This document shows, in pieces, positions 15,504-24,451 of a stretch of 64,000 nucleotides of DNA. Within the stretch, counting starts at the first letter, position 1, and each line of letters opens with the position of its first letter. The position numbers and the translations under genes are program-made. Source of the stretch: Phosphoribacter sp037045055 (GTDB lineage Bacteria; Actinomycetota; Actinomycetes; Actinomycetales; Dermatophilaceae); the NCBI GenBank assembly GCA_037045055.1, contig JBAOHJ010000001.1, positions 124,001 to 188,000 on the forward strand. Direction: 5' to 3'. The notes beneath the pieces were generated by a model. That model worked only from the letters and a program-made list of their open reading frames with translations. It was not told where the DNA came from and did no database searches.

Positions 15504-17218
15504 GCGCCCAGCCTAGTGCCGGACGGCGCCCCGGCCGGGGGGGTGCACCGGGCCTCGCGCGCCGACTGGGCCCCGCCGACCGGGCAGGTCCACTCGCCCT
15601 GCAGGTCGACGATCCGCACCCCGGGGGTCTCCAGCCACCGCAGGACGAGCTCGGTCTCCTCGGCGTATGCCGCGGGCGCCGGCCCGACCGGGGTGCCGAC
15701 CGCCTCGGCCGTGGCCCGCAGGGTCCGGACGTAGAGCATCGGGTCGGCGCCGCGGGGGACCACGCTGGTGCCGGCCAACCGGCCGTGGCGCACGCACACC
15801 AGCTCCCAGCCGCCGCCGCCGGGGTCGCGTCGAGCCGCGACCACCTCCGGGCTGGCGGCCAAGGGAGCCATCCGCTGCGCGCGGGCCGCGCCTCGCACGA
15901 GGTGGGTCAGCCGGTCGCGCACCACCCCCGCCTGCTCGAAGCGCTGCTGCTCGCCCAGCTCGCGCATCCGCTCACGCAACCGGGCTAGGACCGCCCGCCC
16001 GTCGCCGGTGAGCAGCGCCGCGGCGGCGTCTGCGGCGGCCGCGGCATACTCCGTCGGAGTCTGTGCGCCCGTGCACGGGGCACCACAGCGCCCGAGCTCG
16101 GCGAGGATGCACGCGGTGCCGGTCGGACGGGTCGGCAGCCGGGTCGTGCACTGGCGCAGCGGCAGCACCTCGTGGACCGCCGCGACAGCGGCCTGGGCGG
16201 ACGTGCGGGAGGCGAAGGGCCCGGCATACCGGGCCCCGTCCGCGCGCACCTCGCGCACGACGGACAGCCTCGGGAACGGCTCGTCGGTGAGTTTGAGCCA
16301 CGTCGCCGACTCGGGCCGGGCGCTGCGGCGGTTGTAGCGGGGTTTGTGCCGGGCGATCAGGCGCAGCTCCTGGACCTGGGCCTCCAACGCGCTCTGGCAC
16401 ACGATCGGGCGGACACTCTGGGCCACGGCGACCATCTCGGCCATCCGGGTGCGCTGCTCGGAGGCGGTGAAGTAGGTGCGCACCCGGGTGCGGATGTCCC
16501 GCGACGTGCCCACGTAGAGCGGGCGGCCGTGGGCGTCCTGGAAGACGTAGACGCCGGGACCGTGGGGCAACCCGTCGGCCAGCACGCGCTTGCGCCGCTG
16601 CGCGGGGGTGACCCGTGAGGTGTAGCTGGCCAGCTCCTCGAGGGTGTGGACCCCGAGGTTGCCCACCCGCTCGAGCAGGGCGTGCAGCACGTCGACCGTC
16701 GCGCGCGCGTCGTGCAACGCCCGATGGTCGGGCGTGGTGCGGGCGCCGAAATGGGCGGCGAGGGTGCCCAGCCTCCGGTTGCGCACCTCGTCGGGGCCGA
16801 CGACCTGACGGGCCAGGGTGACGGTGTCGAGGACCCGAAGCCGCGGCCAGGGGTGGCCGGTGGCCGCCGCCGCCGCCTTGAGGAAGGTGACGTCGAACCC
16901 CGCGTTGTGGGCCACGAGCACGCTCGCGCGCGCGAACTCGAGAAAGGCGGGCAGGACGCTGTCGATGCGCGGTGCCGTGGCCACCATGGCGTCGGAGATG
17001 CCGGTGAGCACCTGGATGAACGCCGGGATGGGGGTGCCCGGGTTGACCAGGGTCTGGAACTCGCCGAGCACCTCCCCGCCCCGCACCTTGACCGCGCCGA
17101 CCTCGGTGATCGCGCAATCGGCCGGGGTGCCACCCGTGGTCTCGAGGTCGACGACGACGAAGGTCACCTCGCGCAGCGGCGTGCCCAGGTGATCGAGGGT
17201 GCCCTGGACCGCGCGCAT
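15500..17218 (-). CDS. DEDD exonuclease fused to GIY-YIG/UvrC-like domains
   Basis: The 572-residue protein joins an N-terminal DnaQ-like 3'-5' exonuclease to UvrC-like domains. The exonuclease shows DLETTG, HNAGFDVTFL and HRALHDARATVDVL, supplying the DEDDh acidic residues and the general-base histidine. From about residue 220 a GIY-YIG nuclease-like domain follows (GLPHGPGVYVFQDAHGRPLYVGTS), then a region with CGAPCTG and a UVR-like segment (RERMRELGEQQRFEQAGVVRDRL). From memory it matches M. tuberculosis Rv2191. It is probably a DNA-repair nuclease. ATG 17218 has TACCGT 7 nt upstream. Confidence 0.88.
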   Translation of the reverse strand: MRAVQGTLDHLGTPLREVTFVVVDLETTGGTPADCAITEVGAVKVRGGEVLGEFQTLVNPGTPIPAFIQVLTGISDAMVATAPRIDSVLPAFLEFARASVLVAHNAGFDVTFLKAAAAATGHPWPRLRVLDTVTLARQVVGPDEVRNRRLGTLAAHFGARTTPDHRALHDARATVDVLHALLERVGNLGVHTLEELASYTSRVTPAQRRKRVLADGLPHGPGVYVFQDAHGRPLYVGTSRDIRTRVRTYFTASEQRTRMAEMVAVAQSVRPIVCQSALEAQVQELRLIARHKPRYNRRSARPESATWLKLTDEPFPRLSVVREVRADGARYAGPFASRTSAQAAVAAVHEVLPLRQCTTRLPTRPTGTACILAELGRCGAPCTGAQTPTEYAAAAADAAAALLTGDGRAVLARLRERMRELGEQQRFEQAGVVRDRLTHLVRGAARAQRMAPLAASPEVVAARRDPGGGGWELVCVRHGRLAGTSVVPRGADPMLYVRTLRATAEAVGTPVGPAPAAYAEETELVLRWLETPGVRIVDLQGEWTCPVGGAQSAREARCTPPAGAPSGTRLGA

Positions 17219-17225
17219 GGTCCGG

Positions 17226-17231
17226 ACGGTA
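17226..17231 (-). promoter_or_regulatory. -10 box TACCGT, leaderless start at 17218
   Basis: On the minus strand TACCGT ends 7 nt before ATG 17218, supporting that internal ATG over codons further upstream. Confidence 0.55.
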
Positions 17232-17386
17232 ACGGGGGCCACCGACACGCCGGCGCAGGCTCGCGGCACGGCCACGAGAGAGGCTCGCCGTGGCCCGGGA
17301 GTGGGCTGTCGGTGCCGGGTCGTAGCGTCGTCAACGACATCGACGCCGGGCCGGCCCGGCGCGGCGGCACGAAGGGAGAGCCGGAC

Positions 17387-17614
17387 ATGATCGTCGAGTG
17401 CGCGACCTGCCCGGTGGCCGGGCAGCGGTGCGACGACTGCGTGGTCACCGCGCTAGCCGGCCTGCCGGTCCTCGCGGTGGGGGGCGAGCTGCCCCTCGAC
17501 GCGGCGGAGCGAGCTGCCGTGGGCAGATTCGTCGACGCGGGCCTGCTCGAGCGGGGGTATGCCGCGTCGTTACGCGCGCGCGCCGAGCCTCGTCGGGGCG
17601 CTCGCGCGGTCTGA
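17387..17614 (+). CDS. Small protein with CxxC pairs
   Basis: Unknown function. The 75-residue protein has four N-terminal cysteines as two pairs (ECATCPVAGQRCDDCVV), which suggests a small metal-binding knuckle, and a helical C-terminal half (DAAERAAVGRFVDAGLLERGYAA). ATG 17387 follows a purine-rich GAAGGGAGAG element. A TAGCGT hexamer near 17331 may be the -10 box of a leadered promoter divergent from the exonuclease gene. The composition matches its neighbours. Confidence 0.75.
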   Translation: MIVECATCPVAGQRCDDCVVTALAGLPVLAVGGELPLDAAERAAVGRFVDAGLLERGYAASLRARAEPRRGARAV

Positions 17615-17641
17615 GCGGCGGGCTCGGCGGGCGTCGGCGCC

Positions 17642-17647
17642 TACCAT
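17642..17647 (+). promoter_or_regulatory. -10 box TACCAT, leaderless start at 17654
   Basis: TACCAT ends 6 nt before GTG 17654. Confidence 0.58.
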
Positions 17648-17653
17648 CGCCTC

Positions 17654-19006
17654 GTGGGCCTGACACGACAGCGGCGCGCGGCGTCCAGGGCGGCCACCGC
17701 CGGCGTGGTCCTCGGCCTGGTGGGCTGCGTGGTGGCCTGCGCGCCGCCGGGTCCGGCGTCCGAGTCGCCACCGAGCATCGGGGCACCGACCGCCTCGGGC
17801 GCCGGGCCGCCCGGGCAGGACGCCGGAGGGGATCCGAGCACCCGGGCGGCCCGCCGGGCCGCCGCCGAGCTGCTGGCCGTCCGCGGGGTCGCGCTGGCCG
17901 CGCGCGACCGGACCGGCTGGCTGGCCACGGTGGCCGACCCCGGCTCCGACGAGGGGCGCCGGCAGGGCACGGCATACGACAACCTCGTCGCGCTCGGGGT
18001 GCGGCAGCTGACGGTCTCGTCGATCCGCGACCTTCCCGTGGTGCCGAGCTCGGCGACCGGGGCGGGTCCGGTCTCCGGTGCGTCGTGGACCGGGGTCGTC
18101 GAGATGGCCTGGGCCATCCCGGGCTACGACTCCGGCGGGCGGAGCACGACCCGCACCATCCGGATCGTCGACACCGACGCGGGGTGGCGGGTGGCCCGCG
18201 ACGGCGGCCCCACCGATCAGCTGCAGGCGTGGGATCTCGGGGCGCTGGCCGTCGAGCGCAGCACGTCGACCCTGCTCGTCGGGGACGTCGACCCCGCCAC
18301 GCTGCGCGCCCGCCTGGCCGACGCGGCCGCGGCCCAGGACCGCCTCGGTCGGCTCGTCGGCGGCACCACCCCGGCGGTCCTCGTCGTCCCTGCCGATCCC
18401 ACGGCGGCGGCCCGACAGCTCGGTCGCCCGGATGCCGCGTCGCTGGGCAGCCTGGCGGCGGCCACCGACGGGCCGCTGGGGCCGGACGGGCGGTCGGTCG
18501 CGGACCGCGTCGTCGTCAACCCGGCCGGGTTCGCGGCACTGACCGACGAGGGGCGCCGGGTCGTCGTCGCCCACGAGCTGACGCACGTGGCGGTGCGCGC
18601 CACGGTGCCGGGCGACGTGCCGACGTGGCTATCCGAGGGGCTCGCGGAGTACGTCGCCATGCAGGGGGTCTCCGTGCCCGACACGGTCGTCGCCGCTCGG
18701 CTGCTGGAGAGGGTGCGCGCGCAGGGAGTGCCGAGCGCGCTGCCGTCGAGCGTGGACTTCGAGCCCACCCGCGCGCAGGTGCCCACGGCCTACCAGCAGG
18801 CGTGGCTCGCGGTGCGCGCGATCGCGACCCGCTACGGCGAGCCCACGCTGATGGCCTTCTACCGCAGGGCCGCCGGGGCGGCCGGGCCCGGCGGTGGCAC
18901 CGCGGACGCGCGGACCGTCGCGGCCCTGGGCGAGGTGCTCGGGACGACGCCGGAGGCCTTCCTCGCCGCCTGCGGCGCCGAGCTGCGCGCCCTCGCCGCG
19001 GCATGA
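17654..19006 (+). CDS. Lipoprotein with gluzincin-like (peptidase MA-like) domain
   Basis: Exported protein (450 aa) with a lipoprotein-type N-terminus (GVVLGLVGCVVACAPP; the cysteine of LVGC or VVAC could be lipidated). The middle resembles a transport or binding module. The C-terminal half is a zinc metallopeptidase-like domain with HELTHVAVRA (HExxH) followed by EGLAEYVAMQG, which supplies the third-ligand glutamate. It probably acts at the outer face of the membrane as a peptidase; the substrate is unknown. The start is set by a TANNNT box 6 nt upstream. Confidence 0.8.
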   Translation: MGLTRQRRAASRAATAGVVLGLVGCVVACAPPGPASESPPSIGAPTASGAGPPGQDAGGDPSTRAARRAAAELLAVRGVALAARDRTGWLATVADPGSDEGRRQGTAYDNLVALGVRQLTVSSIRDLPVVPSSATGAGPVSGASWTGVVEMAWAIPGYDSGGRSTTRTIRIVDTDAGWRVARDGGPTDQLQAWDLGALAVERSTSTLLVGDVDPATLRARLADAAAAQDRLGRLVGGTTPAVLVVPADPTAAARQLGRPDAASLGSLAAATDGPLGPDGRSVADRVVVNPAGFAALTDEGRRVVVAHELTHVAVRATVPGDVPTWLSEGLAEYVAMQGVSVPDTVVAARLLERVRAQGVPSALPSSVDFEPTRAQVPTAYQQAWLAVRAIATRYGEPTLMAFYRRAAGAAGPGGGTADARTVAALGEVLGTTPEAFLAACGAELRALAAA

Positions 19007-19039
19007 CGCAGGGCGTCGGAGCACGTGCAGCCGCCGCGA

Positions 19040-19045
19040 TAGCCT
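19040..19045 (+). promoter_or_regulatory. -10 box TAGCCT, leaderless start at 19053
   Basis: TAGCCT ends 7 nt before ATG 19053. Confidence 0.6.
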
Positions 19046-19052
19046 GTCCGAC

Positions 19053-19496
19053 ATGGCCGACAGCACCCACTCCTCGATCGTCATCGGGGCGTCCGCGGAC
19101 CAGGTCCTGGACGTCATCGCCGACTTCGAGGCCTACCCGCAGTGGGCGGCCGAGGTCAAGCGAGTGTCGGTGCTGGCCGACGACGACGACGGCTGGGCCG
19201 ACCGGGTGGAGTTCACCCTCGACGCCGGGGTGCTCAAGGACACCTACACCCTGCAGTACGAATGGGATTTCGACGACGACGGCACCGGGACGCTGTCCTG
19301 GAGCCTGGTCCGGGCGACGATCCTGCGGGCCATGGACGGCGCCTACACCCTGGCCAAGGACGGCACCGGCACGAAGGTCACCTACCGGTTGTCGGTCGAC
19401 CTGCTCGTGCCCATGCTCGGCGTGCTCAAGCGCAAGGCCGAGAAGTCGATCATCGACACCGCCCTCAAAGAGCTGAAGAAACGCGTCGAAGGCTGA
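19053..19496 (+). CDS. SRPBCC family protein (polyketide cyclase/dehydrase-like)
   Basis: A 147-residue START/Bet v1-like single-domain protein that likely binds a hydrophobic ligand in its cavity. The sequence follows the family: SSIVIGASADQVLDVIADFEAYPQW at the N-terminus and a long C-terminal helix (KRKAEKSIIDTALKELKKRVEG). It corresponds in context to M. tuberculosis Rv2185c (from memory). It is followed after 2 nt by the next gene, so it probably heads an operon running into the ROK kinase. Confidence 0.85.
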   Translation: MADSTHSSIVIGASADQVLDVIADFEAYPQWAAEVKRVSVLADDDDGWADRVEFTLDAGVLKDTYTLQYEWDFDDDGTGTLSWSLVRATILRAMDGAYTLAKDGTGTKVTYRLSVDLLVPMLGVLKRKAEKSIIDTALKELKKRVEG

Positions 19497-19498
19497 CG

Positions 19499-20038
19499 GT
19501 GTCCGAGCCGGACCTCGACCCCCCCGTACGCTCGGTCGCCGAGGAGGCGGCCCTGCTCATCGGGCTGCTGTCCGCCGGGTTGTCCGACAGCGAGGCGCGA
19601 GCGGCCGGCGCGCGCGCCTCGGCCCGGTCTCAGGTGGGGGCGTGCGAGGCCTGTGGCCACGATCCGCACGCCGAGCGGGCGTCGGCGCAGGACGTCTCGG
19701 TATGCCGCGTGTGCCCGGTGTGCCAGCTCATCGGCGTCGTCAAGGCGGTCAGCCCGGAGGCCATCGAGCGGCTCGCGGACGCCGTCGACATGATCGGCGA
19801 CGGCCTGCGGGTGCTCGCCCAGTCGCGCCGGGACGGCCCCGGGCCGGCCCGGCGGGGCGGGTGGGCCGCCGCTGCCGGCTTCCCGGGCTTCGGTGCGGCG
19901 CCGGCCGGCCCGGCCACCGAGGCGTCGCGCGCGGCGAGCACCAACGGGCACCGCCCGGGCAGCGACTCGCAGCCTCCCGAGCCGGCCGAGCCTGCCGAGT
20001 CGGCCGAGCCTGCCGAGCGCGCCGACCCCGCCTCGTGA
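19499..20038 (+). CDS. Conserved protein with CxxC zinc-knuckle-like pair and acidic repeat tail
   Basis: Unknown function. The 179-residue protein has a central four-cysteine cluster (CEACGHDPHAE...CRVCPVCQLIG) that could bind zinc, a helical segment (SPEAIERLADAVDMIGDGLRVLAQS), and a low-complexity tail of EPAEPAESAEPAERA repeats. GTG 19499 starts 2 nt after the preceding stop, and its own stop overlaps the ROK kinase start, so all three are one transcription unit. Confidence 0.72.
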   Translation: MSEPDLDPPVRSVAEEAALLIGLLSAGLSDSEARAAGARASARSQVGACEACGHDPHAERASAQDVSVCRVCPVCQLIGVVKAVSPEAIERLADAVDMIGDGLRVLAQSRRDGPGPARRGGWAAAAGFPGFGAAPAGPATEASRAASTNGHRPGSDSQPPEPAEPAESAEPAERADPAS

Positions 20039-21021
20039 CCGACGCCGGGCCTGGGCTCACCGTCGGTGTGGACATCGGCGGGACCAAGGTGGCCGGCGCA
20101 GCGGTGGACGCGGCCGGTGCGGTGGCGGCCCGAGTGCTCGCGCGGACGCCGCACCGCTCGATGGCCCCGGACGTGGTGGAGACGACCATCGTCGAGGTGG
20201 TCGAGGCGGTCGTCGCGCAGGTCGGGCGGGGACGCGTGCGGGCCGTGGGCATCGGCGCGGCCGGATTCGTCGCCGCCGACCGCGCCACGGTGACCTTCGC
20301 GCCGCATCTGTCGTGGCGGCAGGAGCCCTTGGGCGAGGCGCTGCAGCAGCGCATCGGGCTGCCGGTGACCGTCGACAACGACGCCAACGCCGCGGCCTGG
20401 GCGGAGTGGAGGTTCGGTGCCGGGCGGGGCGAGAGCCATCTGCTCGTCGTCAACCTCGGGACGGGGATCGGCGGCGGGATCGTCCTGGACGGGCAGGTGC
20501 ACCGCGGTCGCCACGGCCTGGCCGGCGAGTTCGGCCACCTGCGCGTGGTCCCCGACGGGCGCCCCTGCGAGTGCGGCAATCGGGGCTGCTGGGAGCAGTA
20601 CGCCAGCGGCAACGTCCTGGTCCGCAGGGCCGAGGCGCTGCTGGCCTCCACCTCGCCGCTGGCGACCGACCTGCGCGCGAGGGTGCAGTCCGCCGGGGAG
20701 CTCACCGGGTCCCTGGTCACCGCCGCGGCCGCGGCCGGCGATCCGGCGGCGACCGAGATGCTCGCCGAGGTCGGCGACTGGCTCGGCGTCGGCATCGCGG
20801 ATCTCGCGGCGGCCTTCGACCCCGGCACCGTCGTCGTCGGCGGTGGGGTCAGCCAGGCGGGGGAGCTGCTGCTCGGACCGGCGCGGGCGGCATACGCTCG
20901 CCAGCTCACCGGGCGCGGGTTCCGGCCGCTGGCCCGCATCGTCCCCGCCGCCCTCGGGCCGGACGCCGGTCTGGTCGGGGCGGCCGACCTCGCTCGTCTG
21001 GCCCTGGCGCCCGAGCGCTGA
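20035..21021 (+). CDS. glkA: ROK-family glucokinase
   Basis: Cytoplasmic sugar kinase, most likely ATP:glucose 6-phosphotransferase. The ROK features are complete: phosphate-binding VDIGGTK, catalytic-aspartate region DNDANAAAWAE, GTGIGGGIVLDG, and the zinc motif CECGNRGCWEQYASG. There is no N-terminal helix-turn-helix, so it is a kinase and not a repressor. The length (328 aa) fits. GTG 20035 overlaps the upstream stop (GTGA). Glucose as substrate is inferred from close similarity to actinobacterial Glk; other hexoses are possible. Confidence 0.88.
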   Translation: MTDAGPGLTVGVDIGGTKVAGAAVDAAGAVAARVLARTPHRSMAPDVVETTIVEVVEAVVAQVGRGRVRAVGIGAAGFVAADRATVTFAPHLSWRQEPLGEALQQRIGLPVTVDNDANAAAWAEWRFGAGRGESHLLVVNLGTGIGGGIVLDGQVHRGRHGLAGEFGHLRVVPDGRPCECGNRGCWEQYASGNVLVRRAEALLASTSPLATDLRARVQSAGELTGSLVTAAAAAGDPAATEMLAEVGDWLGVGIADLAAAFDPGTVVVGGGVSQAGELLLGPARAAYARQLTGRGFRPLARIVPAALGPDAGLVGAADLARLALAPER

Positions 21022-21029
21022 CCGCCGGC

Positions 21030-21557
21030 CTAGACGCGGGCGCCGTCGTCCCCCGGATCGCGGTCCATCGAGCCACGCATCACCAGCAGGCCGAACCCGG
21101 CGAAGGTCATCAGCACGCCCACGACGACCATCCACCCCGGGTCGGGGTTGCCCGAGAACACCGCCGCCCAGATCGCCACCAGCGGCCCGCCGACCATGCC
21201 CAGGACCGAGAGCCAGTACGTCGCGTCCCGGGGCGAGGGCAGCGCCGGGTCGGGCGGCTCGAAGTGCTCCTGGACCTGCGGGGGGTCGTGTCCGCGCCAG
21301 GTCGTCGGCGGGTCGCCGTCCCCCACCGGGATGCCGCCGGCGGCCACCGGCGGCTGGTCCGGACCGAGGCCGGGGGGCGTGGGGGGTCCGCTCGGTGTCC
21401 CGGGCGTCGGGCCGGCCGGCGCCTCGGGGTAGCCGGGTGCGGGCCGCGGGGGAGGCCGGGACGCCGACCCGCCGGTCGGGTCCGGCTCGTCCCATCCCGC
21501 GACGACCCGGGCGAACTGCTCGTCGACGTCGGGGTCCGGACCCTGCGGGGTGTCCAC
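21030..21557 (-). CDS. Proline-rich membrane protein
   Basis: Unknown function. The 175-residue protein has a long cytoplasmic Pro/Gly-rich disordered N-terminal half and two adjacent C-terminal helices (YWLSVLGMVGGPLVAIWAAVF and WMVVVGVLMTFAGFGLLVM). The N-terminal segment DPDVDEQFARVVAGWD looks like a short conserved motif. The start is GTG 21557. It is convergent with the glucokinase, 8 nt away. Confidence 0.72.
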   Translation of the reverse strand: MDTPQGPDPDVDEQFARVVAGWDEPDPTGGSASRPPPRPAPGYPEAPAGPTPGTPSGPPTPPGLGPDQPPVAAGGIPVGDGDPPTTWRGHDPPQVQEHFEPPDPALPSPRDATYWLSVLGMVGGPLVAIWAAVFSGNPDPGWMVVVGVLMTFAGFGLLVMRGSMDRDPGDDGARV

Positions 21558-21590
21558 CGGCCCAGTCTCTCAGGCCGGCCGGCCCGACCC

Positions 21591-22337
21591 CTAGCCCCGC
21601 AGCCGCTCGATGAACTCGACGGACCCGGCGAAGATCGTCTCGGCGTCGTTGTCGAGCGTGGCGACGTGTTGGGAGTCCTCCAACCAGACTTCGGTGACGT
21701 CCTTGCTGCAGATGCGCGAGAGGAAGTAGTCGGCGCTGACCTTCGGCACCACCTTGTCGACCCGGGAGCGGTACAGCAGCACCGGCTGGGTCAGCTCGGG
21801 CAGGTCCGCACCGACGATCGACCACAGCTGGGTCTGCGAGTACATCGACCGCAGCGGGTTCTTGTCGTAGGCCAGCTCGGTGACGCCCGGCTTGCGGATG
21901 TCCCCGGCGATGCCGGGGAAGTACGGCACGATCCGACTGAGCACGGGCAGCAGCGGCAGGGCCGGGTGGTTGTGCTTGAAGATCGGGTTGACCACGACGA
22001 TCCCCTGCACGTGCGGGCCGTGGTCCAGGGCGATCTTCGTGGCGAGCAGGCCGCCGAGCGACAGGCCCACGGCGAATACCGCCTGGCAGCGCTTCTGCAG
22101 GTCCGCGAACTCCCGCTCCAGCACGGCATACCAGTCGGTCCACCGGGTCCGGCCGAGATCCTGCCAGGTGGTCCCGTGGCCGGGCAGCAGCGGCAGCCGG
22201 ACGGTGTAGCCCTGGTCGGCCAGGTGCTGCGCCCAGGGTCGCATCGACTGCGGGGTGCTGGAGTAGCCGTGGCAGACGAGGACGCCGACCTCGTTGCCCT
22301 CGTGCGAGAACGGTTCGGCTCCGGGCAGGACAGCCAC
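21591..22337 (-). CDS. Alpha/beta hydrolase, carboxylesterase/monoacylglycerol lipase-like
   Basis: Serine hydrolase of 248 residues, cytoplasmic, likely acting on short-chain or monoacyl esters. The oxyanion region is VLVCHGYSSTPQSM, the nucleophile elbow is GLSLGGLLA, and the acid and histidine lie in SRVDKVVP and EDSQHVATLD. The pattern is that of Est30/monoacylglycerol lipase-like enzymes. GTG 22337 is preferred over the upstream codon at 22376 because AAAGGA lies 7 nt before it. It is divergent from the PlsC-type acyltransferase, which suggests a lipid-related role. Confidence 0.82.
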   Translation of the reverse strand: MAVLPGAEPFSHEGNEVGVLVCHGYSSTPQSMRPWAQHLADQGYTVRLPLLPGHGTTWQDLGRTRWTDWYAVLEREFADLQKRCQAVFAVGLSLGGLLATKIALDHGPHVQGIVVVNPIFKHNHPALPLLPVLSRIVPYFPGIAGDIRKPGVTELAYDKNPLRSMYSQTQLWSIVGADLPELTQPVLLYRSRVDKVVPKVSADYFLSRICSKDVTEVWLEDSQHVATLDNDAETIFAGSVEFIERLRG

Positions 22338-22446
22338 GAGGGTTCCTTTCGGGGGCAGGCCAGGGGTCGAGCACATGGTCGCACGCGGCTGCGTGGGGGT
22401 GGTAGTGCCGTAGAGTGCAGCGCGTCACAGCAGGAAGGGCTCGGCG

Positions 22447-23289
22447 GTGTTCTACTGGTTTCTCAAGAAGGTCCTGCTCGGGCCGCTGCTGAAGCTGCTT
22501 TTCCGGCCTTGGGTCGAGGGCGAGGAGAACATCCCGCAGACCGGCGCCGCCCTGTTGGCCAGCAACCACCTGTCCTTCTCCGACTCGATCTTCCTGCCCG
22601 TCGTCGCCAAGCGGCGGATCACCTTCCCCGCCAAGATGGAGTACTTCACCGGCTCGGGCGTCAAGGGCCGGCTCACCCGGTGGTTCTTCAAGGGGGTGGG
22701 TCAGATCCCCATCGACCGCTCCGGCGGTCGGGCCAGCGAGGCCGCCATCGAGTCGGGGCTGCGGGTGCTGCGCAAGGGGCAGCTGTTCGGCATCTACCCC
22801 GAGGGCACCCGCTCGCCCGACGGGCGCCTCTACAAGGGCAAGACCGGCATGGCCCGGATGGCGTTGGAGGCCGGCTGCCCGATCATCCCGGTGGCGATGA
22901 TCGGCACCGACAAGGCCCAACCGACCGGCCAGAAGGTGCCCAACATCACCCGGATCGGCATCCGGATCGGCCGGCCGTTGGACTTCGGCCGCTACGAGGG
23001 CATGCACAACGACCGCTTCGTCCTGCGCTCGATCACCGACGAGGTGATGTACGAGCTCATGCTGCTGTCCGGGCAGGAGTACGTCGACGTCTACGCCGGC
23101 AGCCTGAAGAAGGGCGTCCTGCAGACGGCCCTGGACCGGGCCCGCGAGATCCAGGTCGGCGTCAAGCGATCCGGGGACGCCGTGGTGGCCGAGCTCGAGC
23201 CGGCCGGGGCCGCCGTGGCGGTCGTCGACGGGGGCGCCGGGCGGGCGAGCGCCGACCCGAGCCTGGACGTCGAGCGCCGAGCCAGCTGA
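22447..23289 (+). CDS. plsC: 1-acylglycerol-3-phosphate O-acyltransferase family (PlsC-like)
   Basis: Membrane-associated acyltransferase that probably acylates lysophosphatidate or a related lipid acceptor. The catalytic HX4D motif is NHLSFSD, and the acceptor motifs are PIDRSGG and YPEGTRSPDG. The product is 280 residues with a hydrophobic N-terminal helix (FYWFLKKVLLGPLLKLLF) and an Ala/Val-rich tail. AGGAAG lies upstream of GTG 22447, and TAGAGT at 22411-22416 is a plausible -10 box. It sits 1 nt before the sensor kinase; M. tuberculosis Rv2182c occupies a comparable place. Confidence 0.88.
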   Translation: MFYWFLKKVLLGPLLKLLFRPWVEGEENIPQTGAALLASNHLSFSDSIFLPVVAKRRITFPAKMEYFTGSGVKGRLTRWFFKGVGQIPIDRSGGRASEAAIESGLRVLRKGQLFGIYPEGTRSPDGRLYKGKTGMARMALEAGCPIIPVAMIGTDKAQPTGQKVPNITRIGIRIGRPLDFGRYEGMHNDRFVLRSITDEVMYELMLLSGQEYVDVYAGSLKKGVLQTALDRAREIQVGVKRSGDAVVAELEPAGAAVAVVDGGAGRASADPSLDVERRAS

Positions 23290-23290
23290 C

Positions 23291-24451
23291 GTGGGTCGGG
23301 CTCCGGCGGGCACCGACGCCCAGGAGTCGCTGGTCCTGGGCGCCTTGTGGGGAGCGAACCGGATCTTCCGCTGGCTGGCGCTGGGGTATGCCGCGTGGGG
23401 GGCCTGGGCGCGGCGCGAGGACATGGTGCACCCGGCCGCGGTGGCTGCGGTGTTCGCCGGCCTGGTCGTGTGGTCGGCGGTCGCGCACCTGGCCAACCGC
23501 CGCGACCTGGGCAGCCAGCTCGTCGAGCTGCTGCTCGCGTGCACGGCCGTCTACGCGACCCGCTGGTTCGACACGCCGGCGGCGGCATACGAGGGTGTGA
23601 CGACCATCCCGGGCGTGTGGCAGAGCGTGCCCGTGGTGTCCGTCGCGCTCATCCTGGGCTGGCGCGGCGGGCTGCTGGCGGCCCTCGTCGTCTCGGCCGT
23701 CATGGTGGCCCAGGTCGGTCGCCTGGACGCCGAGCCGTTCAGCAACGCCGGCCTGCAGCTGCTGCTGGGCACCTGCGTCGGCGTCGCCGCGGACGTCGCC
23801 CGCAAGGAGAACCGCGAGCTGCGCGAGGCGCTGCGTCGCCAGGCCGAGCTGGTCGAACGGGACCGGCTGGCCCGGACCGTCCACGACGGGGTGCTGCAGG
23901 CCCTGGCGTTCATCCACCGGCGCGGGCTCGACCTCGGCGGCGAGGCGGCCGGCCTCGGTGTGCTCGCCGGCGAGCAGGAGAGTCGGCTGCGGGCCTTGGT
24001 CAGCGGGGAGTCGCCCGAGCGGGTCCAGCCGCGCGGAGAGAGGCCGGTCGACCTGCGCGGCTACCTGCACCCGGCGGCCACCGGGACGACGGCGCTGGTG
24101 GCGCCGGCCGAGCCGGTGCTGGTCTCGGCCCACCTGGCCACCGAACTGGCCGCCGCCGTGCAGGCCGCCCTGGACAACGTGCGGGGACACGCCGGCCCCG
24201 GGGCGCGGGCCTGGGTGCTCGTCGACGACCTGGGCGCCGACCTCACGGTGACTGTCCGAGACGACGGCGTCGGCACCAGCCAGGCGGCGCTCGACGACGC
24301 CCGCGCCCGTGGCAGGCTGGGGGTGGCCGTATCCATCCGAGGCCGCGTGGAGCAGCTCGGCGGCACGGCCACCTACCGGTTCGGTCCGGGCCGGGGCACG
24401 ACGGTGCAGCTCTGGGTCCCCAAGGGGAGGGCAGTGGCCGGTGGTCGATAG
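23291..24451 (+). CDS. MacS-like sensor histidine kinase
   Basis: Membrane histidine kinase (386 aa) of the HisKA_3 class. Four or five N-terminal helices form a DUF5931/MacS-type sensor. The dimerisation helix carries the phosphoaccepting histidine at about residue 198 (ERDRLARTVHDGVLQALAF). A HATPase domain follows, with an N-box-like segment (AVQAALDNVRGHAGPG) and a G-box (VRDDGVGT...GRGTTVQLW). It overlaps the response regulator by 11 nt, so the pair is co-translated. The signal is unknown; the upstream acyltransferase hints at envelope stress. Confidence 0.88.
   Translation: MGRAPAGTDAQESLVLGALWGANRIFRWLALGYAAWGAWARREDMVHPAAVAAVFAGLVVWSAVAHLANRRDLGSQLVELLLACTAVYATRWFDTPAAAYEGVTTIPGVWQSVPVVSVALILGWRGGLLAALVVSAVMVAQVGRLDAEPFSNAGLQLLLGTCVGVAADVARKENRELREALRRQAELVERDRLARTVHDGVLQALAFIHRRGLDLGGEAAGLGVLAGEQESRLRALVSGESPERVQPRGERPVDLRGYLHPAATGTTALVAPAEPVLVSAHLATELAAAVQAALDNVRGHAGPGARAWVLVDDLGADLTVTVRDDGVGTSQAALDDARARGRLGVAVSIRGRVEQLGGTATYRFGPGRGTTVQLWVPKGRAVAGGR

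Noticed and set aside
19630..23544. Very long minus-strand open frame opposite the glucokinase, hydrolase and acyltransferase genes
   Set aside because: High GC suppresses stops. The translation is Arg/Gly/Pro/Ala-rich without domains, and the plus and minus genes there have clear family motifs.
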